64,000 nt of DNA, from positions 1 to 64,000 of the forward strand of contig DAIMZH010000006.1 of assembly GCA_036734105.1 (NCBI GenBank). Reading direction: 5' to 3'. A model generated the notes under the pieces. That model was given only the letters and a program-made list of their open reading frames with translations, did not search any database and had not been told where the DNA came from. This stretch comes from Azoarcus_F sp036734105. Lineage in GTDB: Bacteria; Pseudomonadota; Gammaproteobacteria; Burkholderiales; Rhodocyclaceae. This document shows, piece by piece, positions 52,829-61,979 of the stretch (positions are counted from its first letter, which is position 1; each line of letters opens with the position of its first letter). A program made the position numbers and the translations under genes.

Positions 52829-54679
52829 TTATCGGCTCAGCAATGGCGGGCTGGGGCAATCCAGTGCCTGGCACACGGCCCGCAACAGTTCTGCCTCCGC
52901 ATTAGTCACCTGACCATCGTGCATCACCACGGTGGCACAGGCTTCTATCAATCGACGACGAAACGGGGCGCCAGTGGCGGCGAGGTGGTCAAGCACACGG
53001 TCAAACTCCCGGGTTGACAACTTGCGTTGTTGCGATAGTGCCCAAGGTCCATCGAGTGGCGCAACTTGCGTGGCGGCCGCAAACGCAGCTTCGGCTTCTT
53101 CCACGCTGCCGTGGCCGGCCAGCGCCAATAGCGACAACAGGGCGTTGGTGTCAGCCAGCAATTGCTTCAAGCTCACCGCGCCACTGCCGATTGTGCGACG
53201 CTCGGTCAGCGTATCGCGCAACAGACGGCGCATGACAAACTCGAAAAGCGAAGTGCGGCCGTCAGCCTTGATCAGGTATTCTGCGGCATCCACAATCTGA
53301 CGCCTGGCGTCTTGTGGCAATTCTCTGAGGGTGGGCAGCGCCATATCAATCAACGGCAGACGCTGGCTAGCCTCTGCGCCGCTCAACCAGTTGCCCACAG
53401 ACTCGATCTCCGCCTGCAGCAAATCACCAAACTGCTTGCGCAAGTGCGAAATTGACTTTTGTCTGAGTTCGTAGGCTTGAGGCAACAGTAGCGCCAGCAC
53501 GATTGCCCGCGCACCGCTCATCTGGTGTGCCAGCGACTTGATGTGCTCGGGAATGCCTGCAATAAGCTCACGGCTATGAGTCACGTGCTCCGGTTGAGGG
53601 TCGCCAACCTGCGCGGTGAATTGCGCTGCCGAAAACTGGTTCAGACCGTTGGCGGCTTTCGCTTGAACACCGGTGTCTGGTGTGCTGGCGAGGGTTTCCG
53701 GCTTGAAGGAAGGGTCGAGGCGCTTGATACGCTGTCCCACTGGCGGGTGAGTGGCAAACAGGCCGGCAAAGCGCATGCTGCTGCCAAAAAACATGTGACT
53801 GGCCTCTTCGGCCCGGGGGTGATCAATGCTGGACCCAATCCCGGCTATCTTCTTGAGCGCACCGGCAATGCCTTGAGGATTGCGGGTGAACTGAACTGCC
53901 GCCGCATCCGCCAGATATTCGCGCTGTCGCGACACTCCCGCCTTGATGATCTTGCCGAACAGCACGCCCATATAACCCACGATGACCATGGCAATGCCAC
54001 CAATGATCAGCGGGCCGGCCGAGCGACTGGAGCCACGCGAGCTGCGCATCAGGATGCGGCCGGCCAGGGTCAATAGCAGGATGCCATGCAACAGCCCGAG
54101 CAAGCGCAGATTGAGTCGCATGTCGCCGTTCAGGATGTGGCTGAATTCGTGCGCCACGACGCCTTGCAACTCGTCACGTGACAGCTTTTCGAGACAGCCA
54201 CGGGTCACCGCCACCACCGCCTCGGTAGGGCGTGCCCCTGCGGCAAAAGCATTGATGGACTGCTCGGCGTCCATGATGTAGACCGGTGGGGCAGCCATTC
54301 CGGCGGCAATCGCCATCTCGTCCACCACGTTGACCAGGCGGCGCTCAAGCGGGTCGTCGCTTGAGCGTGACACCAGCCGCCCGCCGAGCTCTTCGGCAAT
54401 TTTGGCCCCGCCGTTGCGCGACAGTGACCAAGTCTTGAACAAGGACCCGAGCAGGATCAAGCCACCCACACCGCCAGCGCTCATCAAGAACAGTTCGGGT
54501 TGCCAGAGCGCTGACGATGCCATCGCCTGAGGCAGGCTGGTGTCGGTCAACACCACCTCGCTGGTCACCACCAGCGCCAGATACACCGTGGCGATGATGC
54601 CCACCACGGCAAGCAGAAACCACAGCACCAGCATTTTGCTGTTGCGGCGAGCCTTATCCTGAGCCTGAAAAAAGTCCAT
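52829..54679 (-). CDS. M48-family membrane metalloprotease with TerB-like C-terminus
   Basis: 616 residues. Two N-terminal membrane helices (about 16-40 and 50-70), then the zinc motif VVAHEFSHILNGD (HExxH) with a later Glu in REYLADAAAV, and further helices around 200-240. The last 180 residues resemble a TerB-type helical domain (MHDGQVTNAEAELLRAV). M48 enzymes such as HtpX degrade or process membrane proteins. This gene directly follows lemA on the same strand, a recurring gene pair. Confidence 0.88.
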   Translation of the reverse strand: MDFFQAQDKARRNSKMLVLWFLLAVVGIIATVYLALVVTSEVVLTDTSLPQAMASSALWQPELFLMSAGGVGGLILLGSLFKTWSLSRNGGAKIAEELGGRLVSRSSDDPLERRLVNVVDEMAIAAGMAAPPVYIMDAEQSINAFAAGARPTEAVVAVTRGCLEKLSRDELQGVVAHEFSHILNGDMRLNLRLLGLLHGILLLTLAGRILMRSSRGSSRSAGPLIIGGIAMVIVGYMGVLFGKIIKAGVSRQREYLADAAAVQFTRNPQGIAGALKKIAGIGSSIDHPRAEEASHMFFGSSMRFAGLFATHPPVGQRIKRLDPSFKPETLASTPDTGVQAKAANGLNQFSAAQFTAQVGDPQPEHVTHSRELIAGIPEHIKSLAHQMSGARAIVLALLLPQAYELRQKSISHLRKQFGDLLQAEIESVGNWLSGAEASQRLPLIDMALPTLRELPQDARRQIVDAAEYLIKADGRTSLFEFVMRRLLRDTLTERRTIGSGAVSLKQLLADTNALLSLLALAGHGSVEEAEAAFAAATQVAPLDGPWALSQQRKLSTREFDRVLDHLAATGAPFRRRLIEACATVVMHDGQVTNAEAELLRAVCQALDCPSPPLLSR

Positions 54680-54692
54680 TGCCTGTATCGCT

Positions 54693-55286
54693 TCAGTTGC
54701 CGAAGTTTACTTTGACCGGCGCACGCGCAGCGGTGTCGTCCATCTGCCATTGCTCAGCATGCTTGAAGCCGAAATTATTGGCTACGATCGCATCCGGGAA
54801 GGACTCGCGCTTGATGTTGTAGGCGGTAACGGCATCGTTGAACGCCTGGCGCGAAAAGGCGATGCGGTTTTCGGTGCTGGCGAGTTCTTCCTGCAACTGC
54901 GCCATGTTCTGATTGGCCTTGAGATCGGGATAGGCCTCGGCAAGCGCAAAAAAGCGCGTCATCATCCCGCCCAGTGCGGCTTCTGCCCCCATCAGTTCCA
55001 GCATAGCCCCTCCGTTTGACGGGTCACCTTGAACCTTGCCGGAGGCCGACTGCGCGGTATTGCGGGCGCGAATCACCGCGTCCAGCGTTTCGCGCTCATG
55101 CGCCATGTAGGCCTTGGCCGTGTCGACCAGGTTGGGGATCAGGTCGTAGCGACGTTGAAGTTGAACGTCAATCTGCGAGAACGCATTCTTGACCCTGTTG
55201 CGGAGCGCAACCAGTCCGTTGTAGATAACAACGACATAAACAATCAAGGCGGCGAGTACGCCTAGCACAATCCAGGTGGTCGACAT
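54693..55286 (-). CDS. lemA: LemA-family membrane protein
   Basis: 197 residues. An N-terminal helix (about 5-25, IVLGVLAALIVYVVVIYNGLV) exposes only a few residues outside, followed by helical coiled coils with LRNRVKNAFSQIDVQLQRRYDLIPNLVDTAKAY-type sequence (QIDVQLQRRYDLIPNLV is the signature). The C-terminus YNIKRESFPDAIVANNFGFK is also conserved. Function unknown; paired with the M48 protease, 13 bases apart. Confidence 0.93.
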   Translation of the reverse strand: MSTTWIVLGVLAALIVYVVVIYNGLVALRNRVKNAFSQIDVQLQRRYDLIPNLVDTAKAYMAHERETLDAVIRARNTAQSASGKVQGDPSNGGAMLELMGAEAALGGMMTRFFALAEAYPDLKANQNMAQLQEELASTENRIAFSRQAFNDAVTAYNIKRESFPDAIVANNFGFKHAEQWQMDDTAARAPVKVNFGN

Positions 55287-55431
55287 GGTGGTGGCCTTTG
55301 AGTGAAAGCGGATAGCGATATGCTAACCGATGAGACCGGTGATGGGACGGTTTTAAGGTGCAAGCATCGACGAGTTCAAGCGCATTGAAGCATCAGCAAG
55401 CGATCACTGAGCTTGTCAACTGCATGAGGCT

Positions 55432-55872
55432 TCAGTTGCCGGCAAGCGCGGTCGCCTTGCGCTGCACACATTCCACATAGGCTGCGCCGTCTGGCTGGGA
55501 TTGATTTCGCTGCGCATTGAAGACAGTTTCGCCAAGGCAGTCGAGCACCATGTGCAGGGCGTCATGGCGGTTGCCGGTGCGCAGTTGGCAGCGCGCAAAG
55601 GCGGCGCGCAAACCGGGTGGCTGGTCTATCGACAGTTGTTCTTCGATGGCCAGATGCAAGGACAGATGAAGAAAGGGGTTGACCTGACCGTCTTCGGGCG
55701 AGAATTCGCGGCCAATGGCATCCGGGCTGGACAACAGACTGTGATATTCCGGGTGCAGGCCGACTATGTCGGCCGCCATGGTTTCCAGTGGCGTCAAGGG
55801 GAGTCTGTCGCTGTGCTTGAGCCAAGTCTGAACAAAAAAGTTGCGTACCTGATCGCGGGAGGGGTCGAACAT
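55432..55872 (-). CDS. DUF1841 protein
   Basis: 146 residues of DUF1841, seen mainly in beta- and gammaproteobacteria. Recognisable blocks: MFDPSRDQVRNFFVQTW, DIVGLHPEYHSLL and NPFLHLSLHLAIEEQLSIDQP. Function unknown; conserved His and Glu in the HLSLHLAIEEQ stretch suggest a metal or active site, but this is a guess. It ends the rnf-nth transcript, 36 bases after nth. Confidence 0.85.
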   Translation of the reverse strand: MFDPSRDQVRNFFVQTWLKHSDRLPLTPLETMAADIVGLHPEYHSLLSSPDAIGREFSPEDGQVNPFLHLSLHLAIEEQLSIDQPPGLRAAFARCQLRTGNRHDALHMVLDCLGETVFNAQRNQSQPDGAAYVECVQRKATALAGN

Positions 55873-55908
55873 GCTGGGCCTTTTTTGAGAGGTCGTGACG
55901 CGAAGGGC

Positions 55909-56541
55909 TTATGCCGTCTTGTCGCGGAAGTCGCACAGGTCGCGAACCACGCAGTCTGCGCAGGCGGGCTTGCGTGCGGTGCACACATAGCGTCCGTGCA
56001 GGATAAGCCAGTGATGGGCGTCCTGGAGGTAGTCCTTGGGAATACGACGCACCAGAGCCTTTTCCACTGCCAGCACATCTTTTCCGGGGGCAAGACCACT
56101 GCGGTTGGAGAGTCGGAAGATGTGTGTATCCACTGCCATGACGGGCTCGCCAAAAACAGTGTTGAGCACTACGTTGGCGGTTTTTCGGCCGACGCCTGGC
56201 AGCGCTTCAAGCGCTTCGCGCTGGCGCGGAACTTCACCGCCGTGACGTTCAAGCAGCAGGCGCGATAGCGCGACGGTGTTCTTGGCCTTGTTGCGAAACA
56301 GGCCTATGGTCTTGATGCACTCGGTCACACCCGCTTCGCCCAGCGTGATCATGGCTTCCGGGGTAGGCGCAAGGGCAAAAAGCTTGCGTGTGGCCAGGTT
56401 GACGCTCTTGTCGGTAGCTTGCGCGGAGAGAACGACTGCGACTAGCAACTGATAAGGCGAGCTGTATTCGAGCTCGGTGGTCGGGTTGGGGTTGGCCTGC
56501 GACAGTCGCTCAAAGAACTGCCGGATGGCATCGCGCTTCAT
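55909..56541 (-). CDS. nth: Endonuclease III (DNA glycosylase/AP lyase)
   Basis: 210 residues, full length. The helix-hairpin-helix LPGVGRKTANVV carries the catalytic Lys, VDTHIFRLSNR the catalytic Asp, and CTARKPACADCVVRDLC the four Cys of the 4Fe-4S cluster. It removes oxidised pyrimidines from DNA. The rnf-nth order is common in proteobacteria and the gene lies 27 bases after rnfE. Confidence 0.96.
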   Translation of the reverse strand: MKRDAIRQFFERLSQANPNPTTELEYSSPYQLLVAVVLSAQATDKSVNLATRKLFALAPTPEAMITLGEAGVTECIKTIGLFRNKAKNTVALSRLLLERHGGEVPRQREALEALPGVGRKTANVVLNTVFGEPVMAVDTHIFRLSNRSGLAPGKDVLAVEKALVRRIPKDYLQDAHHWLILHGRYVCTARKPACADCVVRDLCDFRDKTA

Positions 56542-56568
56542 GCTAAGACTGACTCGGTTGCTGCCAGC

Positions 56569-57291
56569 CTACTTGGCTGGTTCGGGCTGCGGCTCGACAA
56601 GTGTTTCATCTTCAGCTCGGGATGCTTCTGCCTTGGTCGGCCGTTTGGCGGCATGTGCATTGATGAGGCTGTTGATCCAGTTGAACAGGGCGATCAGGCA
56701 GCCGAGCGCAAAGAAGGCACCTGGCGGCAGGATGGCGAGCAGAAAGCCGGGGTAGTCATCACCGAAAAGGTGGATCTCGGACAGTGACGGAAAAATCATG
56801 TCTATGCCCTGAAACAGGGTGCCGCTGCCGAGCAGTTCGCGCAGGCCACCCAGCACCGCCAGCACCCAGACCAGGCCCAGACCCATCATCACGCCATCGA
56901 GCGTGCTCGACCAGGGGTCGTTTTTGGCCGCATACGCTTCGACACGGGCGAGCACGATGCAATTGGTGACGATGAGCGGAATGAAAATGCCAAGCACCAG
57001 ATAAAGCTCGTGCAGCCAGGCGTTGAAGCTGAGGTCGACAATGGTCACCAGCGAAGCAATCACCAGAATGAAAACCGGGATGCGGATTTCGTAGGGGATG
57101 AAGTTGCGCAGTGAGGCTATGCCGAGGTTGGCCACAGCCATGACGATGATGGTGGCAAGCCCGAGGCTGACCGCGTTCACCATGGTGTTGCTGACTGCGA
57201 GAATCGGGCACAGGCCGAGCAGTTGCACCAGGCCCGGGTTTTGTTTCCACAGACCGTTGAAGGTCAGCTCGCCCAGTCTGAGCTTATTCAT
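56569..57291 (-). CDS. rnfE: Rnf electron transport complex subunit RnfE
   Basis: 240 residues from the ATG at 57291, which overlaps the rnfG end; a longer reading lies within rnfG. About six membrane helices with KQNPGLVQLLGLCPILAVS at the start, NCIVLARVEAYAAKN and LLAILPPGAFFALG. Homologous to RnfA and NqrD. The last 40 residues are a charged, non-conserved tail. Part of the membrane core that exchanges electrons between ferredoxin and NAD with ion transport. Confidence 0.95.
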   Translation of the reverse strand: MNKLRLGELTFNGLWKQNPGLVQLLGLCPILAVSNTMVNAVSLGLATIIVMAVANLGIASLRNFIPYEIRIPVFILVIASLVTIVDLSFNAWLHELYLVLGIFIPLIVTNCIVLARVEAYAAKNDPWSSTLDGVMMGLGLVWVLAVLGGLRELLGSGTLFQGIDMIFPSLSEIHLFGDDYPGFLLAILPPGAFFALGCLIALFNWINSLINAHAAKRPTKAEASRAEDETLVEPQPEPAK

Positions 57292-57967
57292 GGCTTTCGT
57301 TCTCCAAAAACAGGCTGCCGTTGGCTGCGTCGAACAAGGGGTCGCGGTGGGTTTTGGCATAGCTCAGCGCGCGCGCGGTGGCGTTGGTGACTGCCCGCGC
57401 GCTGATGGTGGCGCCAATGTGGTAATCGAAAACACCGCCGTCGCGCCTGACGCGCCATTGCTCGGGCGTTACTTGCTCGAAACCCATACCGTTGAACTGG
57501 GTGATCCACGGGCGCGAGCGGTCCTTGTCCTTGCGCGGGTCGATATAGTCGCCCAGCCCCGGGGTCTCCTTGTGTCCGGTCGCCCTGACGCCTGAAACCC
57601 TGCCGTCGTGTGACACCGCCACCGCGAGCTCGATGCGCCCGGCGTAGCCGTCCGGCGCAATCGCTTCCACGATCAACGCCGTGGGTTGGCCGTTGAGCCT
57701 GGCGCGAAACACACGGGCGGTGCTGGCAATGCCGAGTTCCGGCACCGGGCCGATCAGTATGAAGTCTTCCAACAGCTTGTTGTCGTAGCTTTCGGGCGGC
57801 AGGATTTCGTTGACCAGGCGCATGCGCTCGGCGAACTGCGAGGCCTCGATGCTTGGCAGCGTCAGGCGGTGCATGGACGACATCAGGGTGGTGAACAACA
57901 CCGTGAACAGAAACATGATGCCGGCGGTGCGCAGCGAGGTGCGGGCGGCAGTGTATTTGGTGCTCAT
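57284..57967 (-). CDS. rnfG: Rnf electron transport complex subunit RnfG (covalent FMN)
   Basis: 227 residues from the ATG at 57967, which overlaps the rnfD end by four bases. One N-terminal membrane helix, then a periplasmic FMN-binding domain. The flavinylation region reads DYHIGATISARAV; the Thr of GAT is kept, although the usual preceding Ser is Ile. GHKETPGLGDYI is also conserved. FMN attachment by ApbE is expected; no apbE is in the window. Confidence 0.93.
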   Translation of the reverse strand: MSTKYTAARTSLRTAGIMFLFTVLFTTLMSSMHRLTLPSIEASQFAERMRLVNEILPPESYDNKLLEDFILIGPVPELGIASTARVFRARLNGQPTALIVEAIAPDGYAGRIELAVAVSHDGRVSGVRATGHKETPGLGDYIDPRKDKDRSRPWITQFNGMGFEQVTPEQWRVRRDGGVFDYHIGATISARAVTNATARALSYAKTHRDPLFDAANGSLFLENESHE

Positions 57968-58977
57968 GGGGTGCGCTTCCCCTTGTGTCCGAAGACCGCT
58001 GGTTGGGTCTTGAGGTCGATCAGCGGTACGCACATGTTCATCAGCAGCACGGCAAAGGCGATGCCTTCGGGAAAGGCACCAAAGTTGCGGATGAGGTAAG
58101 CAATGACGGCGATGCCGGCGGCAAAGAGGATCTTGCCCAGCGGGGTGGTCGCGCCGGAGACGGGGTCGGTGACAATGAAAAAGGCGGCCAGCATGGCGCC
58201 ACCCACCGACAGGTGAAACAGCGGAGACGCAAACTGCTCGGGGTTGATCAACCAGAACAGGCCTGCGATGGCGGCCAGCGCGGCGATGAAGGTGACCGGC
58301 ATGTGCCAGGTGATGATGCCTCTGAGCAACAGGAACAGGCCACCGGCCAGATAACCAAGCGCCACCAGCTCCCAGCCACGACCGCCAAACAGGCCAAAGG
58401 CGTGCTGGTTTTGTTCGACAATGTACGGCACGCTGGACTCACCCACGCGCAATCCGGTGCGCATCGCATCCAGCGCGGTGGCACCGGTGATGGCGTCCAG
58501 GTTGCGCGCCGCGCCGAGCACCAGATCGAGCTGCGTGTTGAAGTCCAGCCCGCCTGCTGGCGGCCACTGCGACATCAACGAGGGGTAGGCGACGATCATG
58601 CAGCAATACGCCACCATGGCCGGGTTGAAGGGGTTCTGCCCCAGCCCGCCATACAGATGCTTGACCGCCACAATGGCCACCAGCACACCGACTGCGGTAA
58701 CCCACCACGGCACAATCGGCGGAAAGCACAGCACGATCAGCCAGGCGGTGACGATTGCAGACAGGTCGGACAGGGCCGGCAGGACAGGTCGGCCACGCAT
58801 GCGCAGCACGGCGGCCTCAGCCAGCACCGCCACCACGCTGGCGATAAGCAGGTTAACCAGCACCACGGCACCGATCACCCAGGCGTAAATGGCAATGCCC
58901 GGCAATAACGCCAGCAATACCTGACCCATCACTGCCTGCACGCTGGCGGGTTTGCGGATATGCGGTGAATAACTCAT
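57964..58977 (-). CDS. rnfD: Rnf electron transport complex subunit RnfD
   Basis: 337 residues, nine to ten membrane helices. The covalent FMN site is the DAITGATALDAMR segment, with SGATPLGK in the second part. GGLGQNPFNPAMVAYC is a conserved RnfD/NqrB block. Overlaps both neighbours by four bases. Part of the ion-translocating core. Confidence 0.95.
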   Translation of the reverse strand: MSYSPHIRKPASVQAVMGQVLLALLPGIAIYAWVIGAVVLVNLLIASVVAVLAEAAVLRMRGRPVLPALSDLSAIVTAWLIVLCFPPIVPWWVTAVGVLVAIVAVKHLYGGLGQNPFNPAMVAYCCMIVAYPSLMSQWPPAGGLDFNTQLDLVLGAARNLDAITGATALDAMRTGLRVGESSVPYIVEQNQHAFGLFGGRGWELVALGYLAGGLFLLLRGIITWHMPVTFIAALAAIAGLFWLINPEQFASPLFHLSVGGAMLAAFFIVTDPVSGATTPLGKILFAAGIAVIAYLIRNFGAFPEGIAFAVLLMNMCVPLIDLKTQPAVFGHKGKRTP

Positions 58978-60671
58978 GCTTTCACGTCCTCGTTGCCTTG
59001 AGCAGCAGGCCGGGCTGCTTCTGCCTCGGTCAGTGCCTTCTGGCGACGGGCCTCGATTTCTGCGATCTCGGCTTCGGCGTCTGGCGGCAAGTCTTCGATG
59101 TTGGCTGGCTTGACCGCTGCCTTCTGGGCCTTGGCACGTGCCAGTGCAGCGGCAATCAGGGCCTTTTTTTTGGGGTCTTCGGCGGGGTCTGCCGCGCTGC
59201 CTGCATCCGTATCGGTTTGTTTTGCCGCCAGCTTCGCCTTGGTTTCGGCGGCTTTGGCCGCGAGCTTGGCCGCCTTTTCGGACTTTTCGCGCTCTTGCCG
59301 GTAGTTACGGAATTCGAAGCGATCACGCGCCTGATCAGCCGCTGTGTTGTCGCGCTCGCGCGCCCAGATCTCGCTCTTGGCAAAGCGGTAGTAGTCGACC
59401 AGCGGAATCCGGGAAGGGCAGACGAAACTGCAGCAACCGCATTCGATGCAGTCAAAAAGATGGTATTCCTGCGCCTTGCCAAAATTGCGTGACCGCGAGA
59501 ACCAGTAGAGCTCGAAGGGCTGCAACTCGGCCGGGCAGGCGCGCGCGCACTCACCGCAACGGATGCAGGGGAGCTCCGGTTTGGGCTGCGGAAACAGGGC
59601 AGGAGAGGCGGCGATGATGCAGTTGGTGCCCTTGGTGACCGGCACCGAAAGATCGGGCAGCGCAAAGCCCATCATCGGCCCGCCCATCAGATAGCGGTCG
59701 GTGTCGGCCTTCGGCGACATCAAGGGGATGAGATGTTCAATTGGAGTGCCGATCAACACCTCGTGGTTACCCGGCTGCCCAGCGTTGCCCGTCAGCGTGA
59801 CGATGCGTGACAGCACGGGCTCACCGTGACGGAAAGCGCGATGGGTGGCATGGGCGGTGCCGACGTTGAAGCACTGCACGCCGAATTCGCCCCCCAGCCG
59901 ACCATGCGGAATCTCTATGCCGGTGAGCACCCGGATAAGCTGTTTTTCGCCACCAGCCGGGTAGAGCGCCGGCACGGCAATCACCGACACCGGCAACGCA
60001 GGCTTCAACCGCTGCACTGAGGTTTTCAGGGCTGCGATGGCTTGTGGCTTGTTGTCTTCAATGCCGATCAGGACGCGACGGGCACCCAGCAGGTGAGCGA
60101 GTATGCCGACGCCGTCGACGATGCCGTCGGCCCGTTCGCGCATCAGCCGATCATCGCAGGTGATCCACGGCTCGCATTCGGCGCCATTGACGATGAGGGT
60201 GTCAATGCCCACGCCGCCGCCCAGCTTGACGTGGGTAGGGAACGCCGCTCCGCCCATGCCGAGCACGCCACAATCGCGCAAATGGCGAATGGCCTCGATG
60301 CGGTCGGCGTGGTCGGGATCGAAAGGTGTTTTTTCGGTCCACTGCTCGGCACCATCCGGCTCGATGTGCACCGCCAGCGAGTTGAGCCCAGAAGGATGAG
60401 CCAGCGGGTGATCGGCCACGTCGACAACCGTGCCCGAGGTAGGCGCGTGCACTGCGGTGCCCAGCGTGCCGTCGGCCTCGCCAATGCACTGTCCCTTGAG
60501 CACAGTGTCACCCACGCCGACCAGGCTGCGTGCAACCGACCGGTTGTTCTGGCGCAGCGGAACCCGCAGTCGCTGGGGCATGGGGGTGGGCCGGATCGGG
60601 CTTTGAGCGGATTCGTTCTTGTGGGCATCCGGATGAACGCCGCCGTGAAATTTGAAGAGTCCTGCGATCAT
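58974..60671 (-). CDS. rnfC: Rnf electron transport complex subunit RnfC
   Basis: 565 residues. N-terminal barrel-sandwich with KFHGGVHPDAHK, then an NADH/FMN-binding region (GMGGAAFPTHVKLG, VNGAECEPWITCDDRLM) and two 4Fe-4S motifs (CIRCGECARACP, CIECGCCSFVCP). The last 110 residues form an Ala/Lys/Glu-rich tail typical of proteobacterial RnfC. It is the cytoplasmic NADH-facing subunit. Confidence 0.95.
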   Translation of the reverse strand: MIAGLFKFHGGVHPDAHKNESAQSPIRPTPMPQRLRVPLRQNNRSVARSLVGVGDTVLKGQCIGEADGTLGTAVHAPTSGTVVDVADHPLAHPSGLNSLAVHIEPDGAEQWTEKTPFDPDHADRIEAIRHLRDCGVLGMGGAAFPTHVKLGGGVGIDTLIVNGAECEPWITCDDRLMRERADGIVDGVGILAHLLGARRVLIGIEDNKPQAIAALKTSVQRLKPALPVSVIAVPALYPAGGEKQLIRVLTGIEIPHGRLGGEFGVQCFNVGTAHATHRAFRHGEPVLSRIVTLTGNAGQPGNHEVLIGTPIEHLIPLMSPKADTDRYLMGGPMMGFALPDLSVPVTKGTNCIIAASPALFPQPKPELPCIRCGECARACPAELQPFELYWFSRSRNFGKAQEYHLFDCIECGCCSFVCPSRIPLVDYYRFAKSEIWARERDNTAADQARDRFEFRNYRQEREKSEKAAKLAAKAAETKAKLAAKQTDTDAGSAADPAEDPKKKALIAAALARAKAQKAAVKPANIEDLPPDAEAEIAEIEARRQKALTEAEAARPAAQGNEDVKA

Positions 60672-61219
60672 GCTGTTGGCCTGATTTCAATGACCGGGTA
60701 TTTCCACTTCCAGGTCTCGACCGTCTCTTTGAGCGGTTCCATGGTGATGCAATCAACCGGGCAGGGTGCCAGGCAAAGTTCGCAGCCGGTGCATAAGGGT
60801 TCGACCACGGTGTGCATCTGCTTGGCTGCGCCGACAATGGCGTCGACCGGACAGGCCTGAATACATAGGGTGCAACCAATGCAGGTCTGTTCGTCAATGA
60901 TTGCCACCGATTTTGGTTTTTCGACCCCGTGTTCTTCGGACAGCGGCTTGAATTCCCGCCCAAGCAGGTCAGCCAGATGTCGAATGCCTTCCTCGCCGCC
61001 CGGTGGGCACTGGTTGATGTCGGCCTCGCCATTGGCCAGAGCCTGAGCATAGGGCTTGCAGCCGGGATAGCCACACTGCCCACACTGGGTTTGCGGCAGA
61101 ATGGCATCGATTTGTTCGACTAGAGGGTCGCCCTCGACCTTGAAGCGGATTGCGGCATAACCGAGAGCAGCGCCAAGCACCAGCGCGATGCCGGCCATGA
61201 TCAGCAGGGCGGTCAACAT
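60668..61219 (-). CDS. rnfB: Rnf electron transport complex subunit RnfB
   Basis: 183 residues from the ATG at 61219; the longer open frame upstream runs into rnfA and is not family-like. One membrane helix (about 3-25), a 4Fe-4S motif CGQCGYPGCKPYA, then two ferredoxin motifs (CIGCTLCIQACP, CTGCELCLAPCP). It passes electrons between ferredoxin and the membrane core. Overlaps rnfC by four bases. Confidence 0.95.
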   Translation of the reverse strand: MLTALLIMAGIALVLGAALGYAAIRFKVEGDPLVEQIDAILPQTQCGQCGYPGCKPYAQALANGEADINQCPPGGEEGIRHLADLLGREFKPLSEEHGVEKPKSVAIIDEQTCIGCTLCIQACPVDAIVGAAKQMHTVVEPLCTGCELCLAPCPVDCITMEPLKETVETWKWKYPVIEIRPTA

Positions 61220-61308
61220 GGCGCGCTCTTTCTGCCGGTTAACAGGAAAGTTGAATGATCGGACGGCTGCACAATAAGGGACACAGTTTGTGTTTGGGTC
61301 GATAGTTT

Positions 61309-61890
61309 CTAAAAGCGGTCGAGGCCGGCAAAGCCCATGAAGGCCAGGCTCATCAGACCGGCGGTGATCATTGCAATGGCAGTCCCCCGAAACGGAGCCG
61401 GCACATCGGCACCATCGAGCCTCTCGCGCAAACCGGCAAACAACACCAGCACAAGCGTAAAGCCGACGGAACATCCAAAACCGAACAGCAGCGATTCGAG
61501 CAGGTTGTGATTCATGCCGACATTCAGCAGCGGAACCCCGAGCACTGCACAGTTGGTAGTAATTAGTGGCAGATAAATACCGAGCACCCGATGAAGAAGG
61601 GGACTCGTCTTGGCGATCACGAGTTCCGTCATCTGCACGATACCTGCGATCACCACAATGAAAGAAAGGGTGCGTAGGTAAGACAGATCGTTGGGCTGCA
61701 GCAGGTAGTGGTCGATCAGATAACTCGTGCCCGCGCCCAGCGTGAGCACGAAAGTAGTGGCCGCACCCATGCCAATGGCGGTCTCAAGCTTTTTGGACAC
61801 ACCCATGAAAGGGCACAGGCCAAGCATCCGCACCAGAATGACGTTATTGACGAGGACTGCACCGATGACGACGAAGATGTAGCTGGACAT
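61309..61890 (-). CDS. rnfA: Rnf electron transport complex subunit RnfA
   Basis: 193 residues, six membrane helices, full length. Conserved blocks: NNVILVRMLGLCPFMGVSKK with the iron-sulfur-ligand Cys and YLPLITTNCAVLGVPLL with the second. First gene of the operon; 89 bases separate it from rnfB. Paralogue of RnfE in inverted topology. Confidence 0.97.
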   Translation of the reverse strand: MSSYIFVVIGAVLVNNVILVRMLGLCPFMGVSKKLETAIGMGAATTFVLTLGAGTSYLIDHYLLQPNDLSYLRTLSFIVVIAGIVQMTELVIAKTSPLLHRVLGIYLPLITTNCAVLGVPLLNVGMNHNLLESLLFGFGCSVGFTLVLVLFAGLRERLDGADVPAPFRGTAIAMITAGLMSLAFMGFAGLDRF

Positions 61891-61979
61891 GATCCGCTCT
61901 TAGAGTCAGCGCTACATTATCGCGCGAGGGGAGGGTCCGCTCAACCCTGACGCAGAAAGGGCTTCAGCAGAAAATCGCG

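Noticed and set aside
57985..58908. 307-codon plus-strand frame over rnfD
   Set aside because: Antisense to rnfD; low-complexity His/Gln/Arg-rich translation.
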